In this document: positions 53,141 through 62,621 of the stretch, one piece after another
How positions within the stretch are numbered: position 1 is the stretch's first letter
Layout of the letters: every line of letters begins with the position of its first letter
Assembly (NCBI GenBank): GCA_945865635.1
Contig: CAMBEP010000001.1
Location: forward strand, 62,001 to 126,000
DNA from: Candidatus Kuenenia stuttgartensis
GTDB lineage: Bacteria; Planctomycetota; Planctomycetia; Isosphaerales; Isosphaeraceae
DNA length: 64,000 nucleotides
Direction: 5' to 3'
Position numbers and translations under genes: made by a program
The notes under the pieces: generated by a model
The model's database searches: none
The model's input: only the letters and a program-made list of their open reading frames with translations
What the model was told of the DNA's origin: nothing

Positions 53141-55210
53141 ATGTCCACAGCCGGCCCTACGTCATTTTTTGAACAACAAGACCTGGCCCGCCGTAATTCT
53201 AAGCGGCTGATCTGGTTATTTGGGCTTGCTGTACTGGCCATGATGATCTGCCTGAATCTGGTGGTGGTGTTTCTGTTCGTTTCAGCCGCGAAAAATCCTC
53301 AAGATCAGTCGCAGTTGACAATAAACACTCTTGAAACCATCGATACATCGCAATTGGCCATGCTGATTGGTGGAACAACCATCGGTACGGGCACCATCAT
53401 AGGCTTGGCCAGCCTGGGCAAGACAGTGGCCTTGGCATCGGGTGGTTCGGTTGTTGCCGAATCGTTGGGCGGCAGGCTGATTGAGCCACAGGATGTAAAA
53501 GATCCACTCGAAAAGCGGCTTCTGAATATTGTGGAGGAAATGGCGATCGCCTCTGGAGTACCAGTTCCGCCCGTCTATGTGATGGACAACGAAGAAGGTA
53601 TCAACGCCTTTGCAGCCGGCCATAAGCCTACCGATGCGGTGATTGGAGTGACTCGCGGCACGCTTCAGACCCTCTCCCGCGATCAGCTTCAAGGCGTTAT
53701 TGCCCATGAATTCAGCCATATCCTGAATGGCGACATGCGACTCAATATCCGTATGATTGGCGTCCTCTATGGGCTCTTGTTTCTAAGCATCATTGGTCGA
53801 ACTATAATTCGGCTTTTGGGCAATACCACGACCCGACGGTCCAGCAGCGACGACAAAGACAGCAAGGGCAACCCCATGGCCGTCGTTTATGTGATCGCCA
53901 TTGCACTTTTTGTACTGGGATATCTCGGTTATTTTCTCGGCCGATTGATTCAGGCCGCCTTGTCGCGCCAGCGCGAGTTTCTGGCCGATGCCTCTGCTGT
54001 TCAATTTACCCGCAACCCGGATGGCATCGCTGGTGCCTTGAAAACCATCGGTGGCTGGACCAATCATGCACAGATTCAATCGCCTGAAGCCTTGGAAACA
54101 GCCCACCTCTTCTTTGGCGACTCCATCAAGCGAATCTCTGTAAATTCCCCAATGGCTACACACCCACCCTTGCAGGATCGAATTCTGCGCCTTGACCCAA
54201 ACTGGGACGGAACTTATCCCGAGCCGGCCCATATTGTGGAAGCTGCACAGGAATCCATTCGGAATCCTTCCAAGCCTTCAAGAAATCCGATGAATTTGCC
54301 AGGCATGCCGAATATTCCTGGCGGAATGTCCATCCCGCCGATTCTGGCAGGACTGGCGGAAGGGGCTGGCGGCAGACAGAATCTGGGTCAGGATGTGGAT
54401 CGAAGCCTGACCACGGCAGGCCAGCCTGGCGACGAACAATTTGGTTATGCCCGATCATTTAAAGAGCTTGTTCCGGAATATGTTGAGGAAATCACGCGCG
54501 AGCCGCTCAGTGCATCATGCATCGTGCTCTGGCTGCTTGCCCCAAGCCCGGACGATGTGGCTTTGATGCCAGAACCGTTTCGAGGCGAATATCCCAGAGT
54601 CGCCCGGCTGATGAGCGAAGAACTTCAGCAATATCCTGTGGATCTGTGCAAACTGATCGCACCTGCCATCAGGCGATTATCGTCCAGCCAGATGGTTTAT
54701 CTGATCACTGAAGCCGATCGCCTCATCCTGGCGGATGATAAGGTGAAAATGGGCGAGTGGCTCGTCAAACGCATGGTGACCAACCAGTTGAGAAGGTCGA
54801 AAGACCCCATGGCAAAGTCGATTGGAGCGAAATCGGAGGCAATGCCGGATACCAATTCGGCAGTCGCCTTACTGATCTCAGCACTGGCTTGGTCTGGTCA
54901 ATCGGGAAATAATTCGGCAGAAAGCCAGTCGTCCGCAAATCAGGCCGTTTCCAAAGCTGGCCCAATGCTGGCGAATGTCATTTCTCAATCGCCAACTCAG
55001 TGTATGCCCAAAACCATGATCAACGCCCAAAGACTGGATGCCGCCTTGGTAAGGCTATCGTCGGAGTCGGCCAAAGTGCGGCTGGCGATTATTCGTGCCG
55101 CAGCAGAAGTGGTCCAGGCGGATGCCGTCGTCACCCGCCGTGAATTTGACATGGTCCGTGTGGTTGCCGATTCACTCGACTGCCCTCTGCCCCCCATGAT
55201 GATTGCATGA
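53141..55210 (+). CDS. M48-family membrane metalloprotease (HtpX-like) with extended C-terminus
   Basis: About 689 residues. ATG 53141 is chosen; the upstream frame adds non-typical residues. Helices at about 22-45 and 70-95 precede the protease domain. The zinc site is HEFSH (H189, H193), with the downstream glutamate in RQREFLADASAV and further helices near 213-232 and 245-272. The HtpX-like part ends at about 380. The remaining 300 residues form a helical extension, with no recognised domain, beginning after a Pro/Gly-rich linker. It sits 131 bp after lemA and probably is in the same operon. Confidence 0.85.
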   Translation: MSTAGPTSFFEQQDLARRNSKRLIWLFGLAVLAMMICLNLVVVFLFVSAAKNPQDQSQLTINTLETIDTSQLAMLIGGTTIGTGTIIGLASLGKTVALASGGSVVAESLGGRLIEPQDVKDPLEKRLLNIVEEMAIASGVPVPPVYVMDNEEGINAFAAGHKPTDAVIGVTRGTLQTLSRDQLQGVIAHEFSHILNGDMRLNIRMIGVLYGLLFLSIIGRTIIRLLGNTTTRRSSSDDKDSKGNPMAVVYVIAIALFVLGYLGYFLGRLIQAALSRQREFLADASAVQFTRNPDGIAGALKTIGGWTNHAQIQSPEALETAHLFFGDSIKRISVNSPMATHPPLQDRILRLDPNWDGTYPEPAHIVEAAQESIRNPSKPSRNPMNLPGMPNIPGGMSIPPILAGLAEGAGGRQNLGQDVDRSLTTAGQPGDEQFGYARSFKELVPEYVEEITREPLSASCIVLWLLAPSPDDVALMPEPFRGEYPRVARLMSEELQQYPVDLCKLIAPAIRRLSSSQMVYLITEADRLILADDKVKMGEWLVKRMVTNQLRRSKDPMAKSIGAKSEAMPDTNSAVALLISALAWSGQSGNNSAESQSSANQAVSKAGPMLANVISQSPTQCMPKTMINAQRLDAALVRLSSESAKVRLAIIRAAAEVVQADAVVTRREFDMVRVVADSLDCPLPPMMIA

Positions 55211-55403
55211 CACAGGGCCACAATCCGGCCCAGGAACGTAAGAATTTTTGTGATTTAGGCATGAAAAAAAACTCGAATTCGGGATCGTTGCGAAATATCT
55301 AAGGGTAAAACCGGTTGCAGGGCTCTTGAAAGAATTTCCGTCCTGTTTACGATTCAGGGCTCAATACCTAGATTCCGATATATGTTTTAAGGGACAGTCA
55401 AGA

Positions 55404-57326
55404 GTGGCACGGACGTGCGGTATTTGGTCAGTTCAAAGCACGATTCCGGAGCACCTGTCGAAATTGACTCGATTTGAAAACGCGATTCGTACCTGTTGTG
55501 CGGCCCTGTTCACCATAATGCTGGTCTCCGGTTGTGCGAGAGAGAAAGCCGTTTTGAGGCCTTGGTCCTCTGACGATATCGGTTCCGTTTCAAGTAAGTT
55601 TCAATCCACCAGCTTCAAACAGTCAGAAACGCGAAGAATCGGTTCTGAGCCCACTCTGGAAAATGTAGAACAATTCCTTGTCAGTGCAAAATTGTCAGAA
55701 CGGCAAACCGGAACGGCACCGGCTTGGAATTACCGGGAATTGGCGATCATCTCTGATATTGCATTAAGAACATCAATCGACGAACAGTCCAAAACAAGAC
55801 TCTCGGAAATACATCGCATTGCCGTCAGAAAATGCTTGAAGCTCACAGGGGCGGATCAATCGAACAACACCTGGGAATTGGCGGAAAAAATTGCAGGCGC
55901 TGGCCTTGAGTTGAGATTGGCTGACACCGACTGGGCAGGACTCACCTTTACTCGACTGGTCCCCTGCTCTGACTATGAAATTCGGAATATCGAACCGATC
56001 GTGAAACGCGATGGCTGGGGATTGCCAATTCTGGCAGACCGGATTTATACCGAGGACGAATTGCGGCCGGAACGCGAGAAGTTTTTTGCCGATAATAATC
56101 GAATCACTGCCACAGCCAGAATTCGCATTCTCCCTGAGTTCAATGGCGAGAATTTCGACTGGAAAACCGTTCCTGCAATTATCGAGCTGCATAATCCTCT
56201 CGATGAAATGACTGTTCTTACAGCTTCCCGTGTGGAACTTCCTTTGGCAGCAGATTTTACAACCCCATCCCTGGTGCAGTTCAGCCAGAGCGGCCTACAG
56301 GCCTTGGAATACGAAGGTTTGTTGCTACCTGACCTGATTGAAGTGAAGTCACAGATTTATATTAACGAGCCATATCGGCCTGGAAAAATCCCTGTTGTTT
56401 TTGTGCATGGACTCTGGTCGAGCCCACGCACCTGGACGGATATGAATAATTCGCTTCTGAACGACCCGGAAATCAGGGCCAATTATCAATTCTTTTTTGC
56501 GCTTTATCCAACCGGCGAAACCGTTTTGGAATCGACCAGTATTCTGCGTGAAAAAATTCTCGAGCTTCGTCAGGTCTTTGATCCTGATAAATCTGATCAT
56601 GCGTGGGATCAAATGGTTGTGGTTTGCCATAGCATGGGCGGAATCATTTCGAGGTTACTCATAACCGAGTCGAACAATACCTTTGAAAATGCGGTCTTTA
56701 CAAAGCCGCTTGACCAATTGGAATTAAGCCACGAGACGCGAGAAAGCTTCCGCAAACGCTTGCATTTCAAGCCAGTACCAGAAATCAAGCGGGTGGTATT
56801 TCTTGCGCCTGTCTTCAGGGGAAGTAGTATTGCAAGTCGGCCTATTGGTCGAATCTCTTCGCTCATGATCCGATCTGCAGACGATGTTCAAAAGGCTCGC
56901 CCGGAACTGCTCAGGAACAACGGATTAAAAGTCATTCAGCCGGACTTTCGCCGATTGGGCCTAAACAATGGCATAGACAGCCTACAACCAGCTAATCCCA
57001 TGCTCAAGGCTCTTGATAAAACCCATCCGGACCCGTCCAAGCCGTTTCATATCATATTGGGCGACAATCAGAAGCTGATCCCAAAGCTTCGTGGCAAAAT
57101 TACTGACGGTCTGGTCACATATGAAAGTGGGCATTTGGAAGGGGCCCAATCCGAGCTGGTTGTTGCTGCAAATCATTATCTCAACCATGATGCAATTGTG
57201 ATCGAAGAAGTCAGACGCATTTTGCGTCTTCATATTGGTCTGCCTCAGCTTTCAGAAAGTGGGCCTTTCCTCAATCAGATTGCAGTAAGAAACAATGGGA
57301 TGGAATCGGTCAGAAAACCTGATTAA
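55404..57326 (+). CDS. alpha/beta-hydrolase (esterase/lipase-like) lipoprotein
   Basis: About 640 residues. GTG 55404 is used because AAGGGA lies ten bases upstream; the open frame extends to 55326 and TTG 55464 is also possible. A lipobox (MLVSGC) gives a lipid anchor. The C-terminal half is an alpha/beta hydrolase: IPVVFVHGLWSSPRTWTDM (oxyanion region), then VVVCHSMGGIISRLL with nucleophile S410. The usual GxSxG is CxSxG here. The N-terminal half is unidentified. Its stop overlaps the convergent M1 gene by 17 bp. Confidence 0.75.
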   Translation: MARTCGIWSVQSTIPEHLSKLTRFENAIRTCCAALFTIMLVSGCAREKAVLRPWSSDDIGSVSSKFQSTSFKQSETRRIGSEPTLENVEQFLVSAKLSERQTGTAPAWNYRELAIISDIALRTSIDEQSKTRLSEIHRIAVRKCLKLTGADQSNNTWELAEKIAGAGLELRLADTDWAGLTFTRLVPCSDYEIRNIEPIVKRDGWGLPILADRIYTEDELRPEREKFFADNNRITATARIRILPEFNGENFDWKTVPAIIELHNPLDEMTVLTASRVELPLAADFTTPSLVQFSQSGLQALEYEGLLLPDLIEVKSQIYINEPYRPGKIPVVFVHGLWSSPRTWTDMNNSLLNDPEIRANYQFFFALYPTGETVLESTSILREKILELRQVFDPDKSDHAWDQMVVVCHSMGGIISRLLITESNNTFENAVFTKPLDQLELSHETRESFRKRLHFKPVPEIKRVVFLAPVFRGSSIASRPIGRISSLMIRSADDVQKARPELLRNNGLKVIQPDFRRLGLNNGIDSLQPANPMLKALDKTHPDPSKPFHIILGDNQKLIPKLRGKITDGLVTYESGHLEGAQSELVVAANHYLNHDAIVIEEVRRILRLHIGLPQLSESGPFLNQIAVRNNGMESVRKPD

Positions 57327-60300
57327 AACCAAACCAGAAGAGTGGACCACCCTTCGCGCCTGAAACCGGCTGGGCGATGTCAAATCGCAGATTCACACGT
57401 TCCAGAAAACCAAATAAAACGGTATCAACCCGAAAACCAAATCCTACACCATGAACAACGGGCCTAAGTTCTTGTCTAAGAGCCGTTTCGCCAACGTCAT
57501 AAAATAAAACGCCCGAGACTTTATCGAATGTCATGGCTCGGTCAAAGACGGATTTTTCCAATTGCTCCATAATCGGGAATCGCCATTCCGCCGAAGCGAG
57601 CCAAAAAGCAGAGCCATTCTGGGCATTAAATCCAAGGGCACGATTGACTTGTCCGGAACCGAGGCGGAAAAAATTGACATCCTGCGGCCAAGCCATTCCG
57701 CCCATGCCCCGCACCGCAAATCGGGTGTTCTCAATCGGACCAAATGCATCGCCCAAAGTCCAGACCTGACCAGCGTTCACCTGCCATCGGGTATAATATT
57801 GGTAATTTGCTTCGTAGGAAGGGGAACCAAATTCACCATTGATTTCAAAGAGTCGCCCTTCTACAGGATCCCAAAAAGGTGCCTGTGTATTGATCTTTAA
57901 TCGAATTCCAGCCGCATTTAAAGCGCCTGGTGTCGGCCTTCCAATATCACCTGCCCAGAAAATATTGCCATGGCCTGTATAGAATTCAAAAAAGGCGGCA
58001 TCGTCGTCCAGCACACTTGAGGATTGCAATAGCACCTTTCGCAAGTACATTCGCCCGCCGCTTTGGGTTTGAGAGGCATCTGTGCTCCATGTCCGGTTAA
58101 TTCCATCTTCATAAAAAATGCCGGCGTTCCACTTTGTTCCGTAGAGATACGTTAATTTGGCCTCGCCGCCGGCGATGACTCGATCGAGGCTGGGCATGGC
58201 ACCAAAAAACCCGTTGATAGTTGCCCGATTCGGCGCAAAAACACCGACCTTTACGCCACCGCGTGCATTCTGATCGACAAACGGACCAACAATAAAACTT
58301 GGCCGGTCGTAAGATTGAAACATCTCAGACGTGTCAACCGGTGTAAGAGCGGGTGTCAGCCGCCACTTGAAATTAGGCCTCCAAACATTGTTGGAAGGCT
58401 TGGAATCGAGTAATCGATGGTCCGGATCAACCTCAACCTGAGTCGGCTCTGAAGCCAGATTTAATGTAATTCGGTAAAGATGGGAATGATCCGTTTCCGA
58501 TTGGATCCGCTCCACCCGACCTGAAGGAATTGTATATTCCATTTCATCAGGTCGAATTGGTATATTCAAAGTCTCTTTGCCAGCAATGATCCCAACTTCT
58601 GTCGGTTCATCAAGAGCCTCGTTCTGTATAATCTCGACAGTGACTTTATAAAGTCGATCATCTTTTCTCGGCTGGCCTGCAGCAATTTCTGCAGGTGGTT
58701 CGATCTTCACCGATTTCATTTGCCAGTCCGTATCAGCCTGTTGGATAAGCCAGGCGTCGAGCCTTGCAGGCCATGCCTGATTGGCGTCAAACTGATCCAG
58801 TTCGGCTTTAAACTCTTCATAGCGAAGTATACCAAATGCATTCTTCTGATAAAGGTTTTGAAGAAATCGGAAATAAAGATCGTCGCCCATGCGGTTATTA
58901 ATCATGTCTACGACTTTGCCGCCCCGGTCATAGGCCAGGCTGAAAAGTGCATTCAGATCTGACATGCCATTCAGATCCTGCATCACTGGGCCGCTATTTC
59001 CCTGCGCTTTCCATTTGTAATAACTGGCCATGCGCAAGTCCTCCCGACCAATCGACGGGAGCCAGCCGAAGCCCTTGGGCCAGACAATCAGAGGAGCATT
59101 GCGACCATATTTCTGGTCGAGTCGCTTGGCTGTAATGCTGTTGACCAAGCCTTCGTCCATGAATGTTTCCGTGTAGCCGTTGGTGCCAACCACGTTCCAC
59201 CACCACTGGTGAGCCACCTCGTGGGTAATCAGGTGGTCCATATAGCGCTCGCCTGCGGCAGGTAAATTAAAGACCCGGTCGTCGATCAGGACCAGTCCGG
59301 AGCATTCATTGCCATTCCATCCAAAAAAAGATGTGACCACTTCCATTTCATCGTAGGGAAACATGCCAAACCACTCTTCATAAAGTGGCAGCACTTCCGC
59401 CATGTACAAAAGGGCTTTGCGAGCGTTATCCTCGTGTTTTTTATCGGCCAGGACTCGGGCTTTGATATGGCCGACCTGCATTTCATACTTTTGAAACCGG
59501 CTGGAACAAACCAGAGCAAAATCTCGGGCTGGTGGGCCATCCATTGTAATGGATTTTTGGTTTTGATCCACTTGCAGAGTTTCAATGATTCGACCCGTTG
59601 ATGCCACCAATTGATCGGCCGGCAATTGCAACTTGACCCGATAATAGGCGGCCTCCTGATGCCAGGGCTGATGCCAGGGAACAAACGGCTCACGCGACCA
59701 ATGGCCATCGTTCTCAGGAACCGTCAGGACCGGGTACCAGTTGACAAGTGTGGTAATTCCCTGGTGGTGGCTCCAGCGGCCCCATTGATTGGGCAGATCG
59801 AGAACGAACTGAATATCGATCTGAATCGAATGCCCAGGCTCTAGCGGGGCCTGGAGAGCTACGGCCATTATGGTCTGATCCTCGCCCTCGTATTTTGGGC
59901 TCAGTGGCTGGCCGTTGACGCTTACGGATTGGATCTGGAGACGGTCGCCTTTGGGGTCAATGGCCTCGTCAGGACCAAGCCGAAGCACTTCGAGAGTCTT
60001 GGCCAATTTCAGTTTGGCATTTGGTGCTGTTCGATATTTTGGATAAACGTGAAAGACAACCTCCGCTTGGGCAACAGCGGTTCGATTCTTGTAAGTAACC
60101 CTTTGGCCTGCCCTTAGCTGACGATTAGGGATGTCCAGTATGGCTTCGATTTGATATTCGGGTAGGTCAGCCGGAACCTTCAAGGTGGTGAAGCGCGGAT
60201 CATTCAATAGTTCAGGTGCAGGCATGACCAGCTGGGCCTTGGCCAGCTGGGCCTTAAATAATGCAACCAGAATGAGGACGTTTATGACCTTGCGGAGCAT
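57310..60300 (-). CDS. M1 metallopeptidase fused to an outer-membrane beta-barrel
   Basis: A 996-residue exported protein (signal about 1-23). Residues 24-480 are an M1 aminopeptidase-type domain: HEVAHQWWW (H360, E361, H364) with the third ligand E383 in FMDEGL, and an exopeptidase-like region FFGWNGNECSGLVLID, where the usual GxMEN is changed to GNEC. Residues about 480-690 are beta-rich. Residues about 700-996 look like an Omp85/surface-antigen barrel, with alternating residues, LGSGQVNRALGF, WLASAEWRFPI and an ending in phenylalanine (FGFNQVF). It would tether a peptidase to the outer membrane; that placement is inference. Confidence 0.82.
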   Translation of the reverse strand: MLRKVINVLILVALFKAQLAKAQLVMPAPELLNDPRFTTLKVPADLPEYQIEAILDIPNRQLRAGQRVTYKNRTAVAQAEVVFHVYPKYRTAPNAKLKLAKTLEVLRLGPDEAIDPKGDRLQIQSVSVNGQPLSPKYEGEDQTIMAVALQAPLEPGHSIQIDIQFVLDLPNQWGRWSHHQGITTLVNWYPVLTVPENDGHWSREPFVPWHQPWHQEAAYYRVKLQLPADQLVASTGRIIETLQVDQNQKSITMDGPPARDFALVCSSRFQKYEMQVGHIKARVLADKKHEDNARKALLYMAEVLPLYEEWFGMFPYDEMEVVTSFFGWNGNECSGLVLIDDRVFNLPAAGERYMDHLITHEVAHQWWWNVVGTNGYTETFMDEGLVNSITAKRLDQKYGRNAPLIVWPKGFGWLPSIGREDLRMASYYKWKAQGNSGPVMQDLNGMSDLNALFSLAYDRGGKVVDMINNRMGDDLYFRFLQNLYQKNAFGILRYEEFKAELDQFDANQAWPARLDAWLIQQADTDWQMKSVKIEPPAEIAAGQPRKDDRLYKVTVEIIQNEALDEPTEVGIIAGKETLNIPIRPDEMEYTIPSGRVERIQSETDHSHLYRITLNLASEPTQVEVDPDHRLLDSKPSNNVWRPNFKWRLTPALTPVDTSEMFQSYDRPSFIVGPFVDQNARGGVKVGVFAPNRATINGFFGAMPSLDRVIAGGEAKLTYLYGTKWNAGIFYEDGINRTWSTDASQTQSGGRMYLRKVLLQSSSVLDDDAAFFEFYTGHGNIFWAGDIGRPTPGALNAAGIRLKINTQAPFWDPVEGRLFEINGEFGSPSYEANYQYYTRWQVNAGQVWTLGDAFGPIENTRFAVRGMGGMAWPQDVNFFRLGSGQVNRALGFNAQNGSAFWLASAEWRFPIMEQLEKSVFDRAMTFDKVSGVLFYDVGETALRQELRPVVHGVGFGFRVDTVLFGFLERVNLRFDIAQPVSGAKGGPLFWFGFNQVF

Positions 60301-60378
60301 CCGTGATCTGCGGGTTGTCTGGATTGACGATTGGCAATATTCAATTCATCCTGAATTGAATCCATTGCGAACGGAAAA

Positions 60379-60450
60379 TAGCGGCGGAGGGAATCGAACC
60401 CACGACAAGCGGATTATGAGACCGCTGCTCTACCACTGAGCCACGCCGCC
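60379..60450 (-). tRNA. tRNA-Met (CAU), elongator-like
   Basis: A 72-nt cloverleaf on the minus strand without encoded CCA. The acceptor is GGCGGCG/CGCCGCT (G1-U72), discriminator A. Anticodon CAT lies at 60416-60418 in loop CTCATAA. It lacks the initiator's three G-C pairs and C1-A72. Two stem mismatches, U31-U39 and U50-U64, are present. A tRNA-Ile with lysidine modification is an alternative. Confidence 0.88.
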
Positions 60451-60678
60451 ATACGTGAACCAATTCCTATTGAGAATCATCCGCGTTCTGACGAGATAAA
60501 CTTACCCGAAAAGCCACAAAAAGGCAAGCCAAAAAAGCCAAGCTGGAGAATCGGCTTAGTTAAGTCGCTGAAAGTTGTATCGGATCGACCGGAAAATTTC
60601 AAATTCTTCACGCCTTGAAAAGCAAGGGTTGATAAGATAGGACTGATTCAAGGGAACTTCATCAATTGAGAGCGTGAA

Positions 60679-61491
60679 ATGCCAGTAATCAGCGACTCCT
60701 TGACCAACGAACTGTTGCGTGATCTGGAAAGTGTGCAAGGCCTTGTTGCCGAAGCGGTTCGAATCGCTTTGGACCGGGCTTCGACTGCGACTCCCGAGGA
60801 AAAGTCGAATGCCACTTATGTTACGGACCTTGATAAAGATCTCGAAAAGTTCATTCGGGCTGAGCTTGCAGTCCGGTTTCCGCACGACACTTTGACAGGC
60901 GAAGAGTATGCCGATACCGGCACGGGTGGACCAAGATTGTGGTCGATCGATCCCATTGATGGGACAGGCAACCTTGTTCACCAAATGCCTTTATGGGCGA
61001 TTTCCGTCGGTCTGGCTTACGACGGCGAGCCGGTGCTTGGTGTGATTGCCATCCCCCAACTTGGCGAGACTTACTCGGCAGTGATCGGTCAAGGCGCATA
61101 CCTAAATGGTAAAAGAATTTACGCCAAAGATTCAGACTCATTTCATCCGCAGGACAATGTGGGTGTCGATTCCAATGCTGCGCGTGCCATTGACAACCAG
61201 ACCTTGCCGGGCCGACTTCGGACCATGGGATCTGCCTGTTGTGAGCTGGCATTCACAGCCTGTGGACGATTTGTCTCCACCACATTCAAAGGCGAACTAA
61301 GGCACGATGTTATGGCTGGAGCCGTGATTACATCCGAGGCAGGTTGCCGCTTTGGCAGGATCGATGGAAGGCACCTGACAGCCCGTGAATTTGTCGCGGA
61401 AACTCCAATTCAGGTGCCAACTTTCATAGCCCCTCCCAAGCGGCTTGACTGGCTCATGAAAAACGTCAAATTGCGCAGCGGAACTCCTTGA
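60679..61491 (+). CDS. inositol monophosphatase family protein
   Basis: A 270-residue protein of the IMPase/FBPase superfamily. The metal-binding signature is WSIDPIDGTGN at 88-98, preceded by the acidic GEEYAD site at 74-79 and followed by LRHDVMAGAVITSEAG near the C-terminus (the usual WD motif has HD). Members hydrolyse inositol-1-phosphate, PAP or histidinol phosphate. The activity cannot be chosen from sequence. It is followed by a DUF4188-like gene after 17 bp, possibly the same transcript. Confidence 0.85.
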   Translation: MPVISDSLTNELLRDLESVQGLVAEAVRIALDRASTATPEEKSNATYVTDLDKDLEKFIRAELAVRFPHDTLTGEEYADTGTGGPRLWSIDPIDGTGNLVHQMPLWAISVGLAYDGEPVLGVIAIPQLGETYSAVIGQGAYLNGKRIYAKDSDSFHPQDNVGVDSNAARAIDNQTLPGRLRTMGSACCELAFTACGRFVSTTFKGELRHDVMAGAVITSEAGCRFGRIDGRHLTAREFVAETPIQVPTFIAPPKRLDWLMKNVKLRSGTP

Positions 61492-61508
61492 GATAAAACG
61501 ATTTACAA

Positions 61509-62039
61509 ATGATGAGCCAAGCTCTTGCATGGCAATGGCCGGAACGTCTGGGCGAACGGTTCTGTTTGATCCGTTTCGGTATGATCGCTTCGAAGGCTCG
61601 TGTCCTTCCCCAAATTTGGCGCTATACAAGGGCCATTGAGCAGTCGGCGAGGGCTGCCATCGATCAACAGTCCGGATTGCTCAAGAGCGAACGCATCATG
61701 TTTCGCTGGAATCACTTCGGATTTTTGCAGTATTGGTCTGATCTGGATCAGATGCTGGCCTGGACCCACAACGAACCGCACACCGCCTGGTGGAAGTCGG
61801 CCTTGGATCGACAACGACAGAGCAATGACCTGGTGATTTATCATGAAACGTATCTTGTAAATTCAAAAGGATTTGAGGCGATTTATCTAGGGGTTGACCA
61901 GCAGCGTCCCGGGGCATCGGCGTTTGGTCAGATGGTGTTGCCCAAAGGTGGTTTGGCAACGGCCAAAGCACGACTGGCAGGCGATCAGGCCCCATTGCTG
62001 ACCGGCCAGGCCGCGAAAATCAAAAATCAAACCAACTGA
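61509..62039 (+). CDS. DUF4188-like dimeric alpha/beta-barrel protein
   Basis: A 176-residue soluble protein. Its pattern resembles DUF4188/monooxygenase-like dimeric barrels: ERFCLIRFGMIASKARVLPQ, the aromatic YWSDLDQMLAWTHNEPHTAWW and IYHETYLVNSKGFEAIYLGV. These features are typical of heme-binding or small-molecule-oxidising barrels related to phenylacetaldoxime dehydratase, but function is not known. ATG 61509 lies 17 bp after the phosphatase stop; a second ATG follows at once. It may be cotranscribed with its neighbours. Confidence 0.65.
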   Translation: MMSQALAWQWPERLGERFCLIRFGMIASKARVLPQIWRYTRAIEQSARAAIDQQSGLLKSERIMFRWNHFGFLQYWSDLDQMLAWTHNEPHTAWWKSALDRQRQSNDLVIYHETYLVNSKGFEAIYLGVDQQRPGASAFGQMVLPKGGLATAKARLAGDQAPLLTGQAAKIKNQTN

Positions 62040-62110
62040 CAGGAAAGACATTGCAACGATTTGGCCGATTGCCAGACCAATCGGACTCGAGCCTAAAAGG
62101 ATCACTAAGA

Positions 62111-62521
62111 ATGGGTTACTGGGGTGTGAAAAGTTACGAGAACGACTTGACGCACGATGCGCTTGACGCGGGTTTTGACAAGGTGCATGAGGCAAGTTAC
62201 GAGGCCTTGATGGATGATCGTAACCCGTTGCCTTATGAGAAAGTTCATGAACAACTGGCCAATCAGGAAACTCTGGATCAATCCCTGGTCGCCCTGGATG
62301 AGATGGTCGACGGGGTGGCCTATGAGCTCGACGACGAGTCGAAACTGGCCTGGGTCGGGGTGGTGATCAGACATGTGGAGTGCAGGCTCGATCTGACGAA
62401 GGAGATGCTCCAGCGAGCCATATCGATTCTTGAAAATGAGGATATGGAATGGCCTCGGCCTACGGAGCGCAAGATGCGTTTGGAGACAGAGTTGGCACTT
62501 CTTCGAAAGCGACTGGCCTGA
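62111..62521 (+). CDS. small acidic hypothetical protein
   Basis: About 136 residues. ATG 62111 is chosen because it begins MGYWGVKSYENDLTHDALDA, a natural start; the frame continues upstream without a good start. The opening MGxWGxxxxEND recalls DUF4259-type proteins, but the match is not strong enough to assign. It is acidic and helical, has no signal or membrane segment, and lies in line with the preceding two genes. I have no function to propose. Confidence 0.6.
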   Translation: MGYWGVKSYENDLTHDALDAGFDKVHEASYEALMDDRNPLPYEKVHEQLANQETLDQSLVALDEMVDGVAYELDDESKLAWVGVVIRHVECRLDLTKEMLQRAISILENEDMEWPRPTERKMRLETELALLRKRLA

Positions 62522-62621
62522 GCCGGCGAATTTGGAATTCTGTCTTGGATTGTGAAGCGTAATGCAACCAGCACAGGATTGTGTTCAAAGCGATTTCGAA
62601 CCAGATTAGGTCAAGCCCAAA

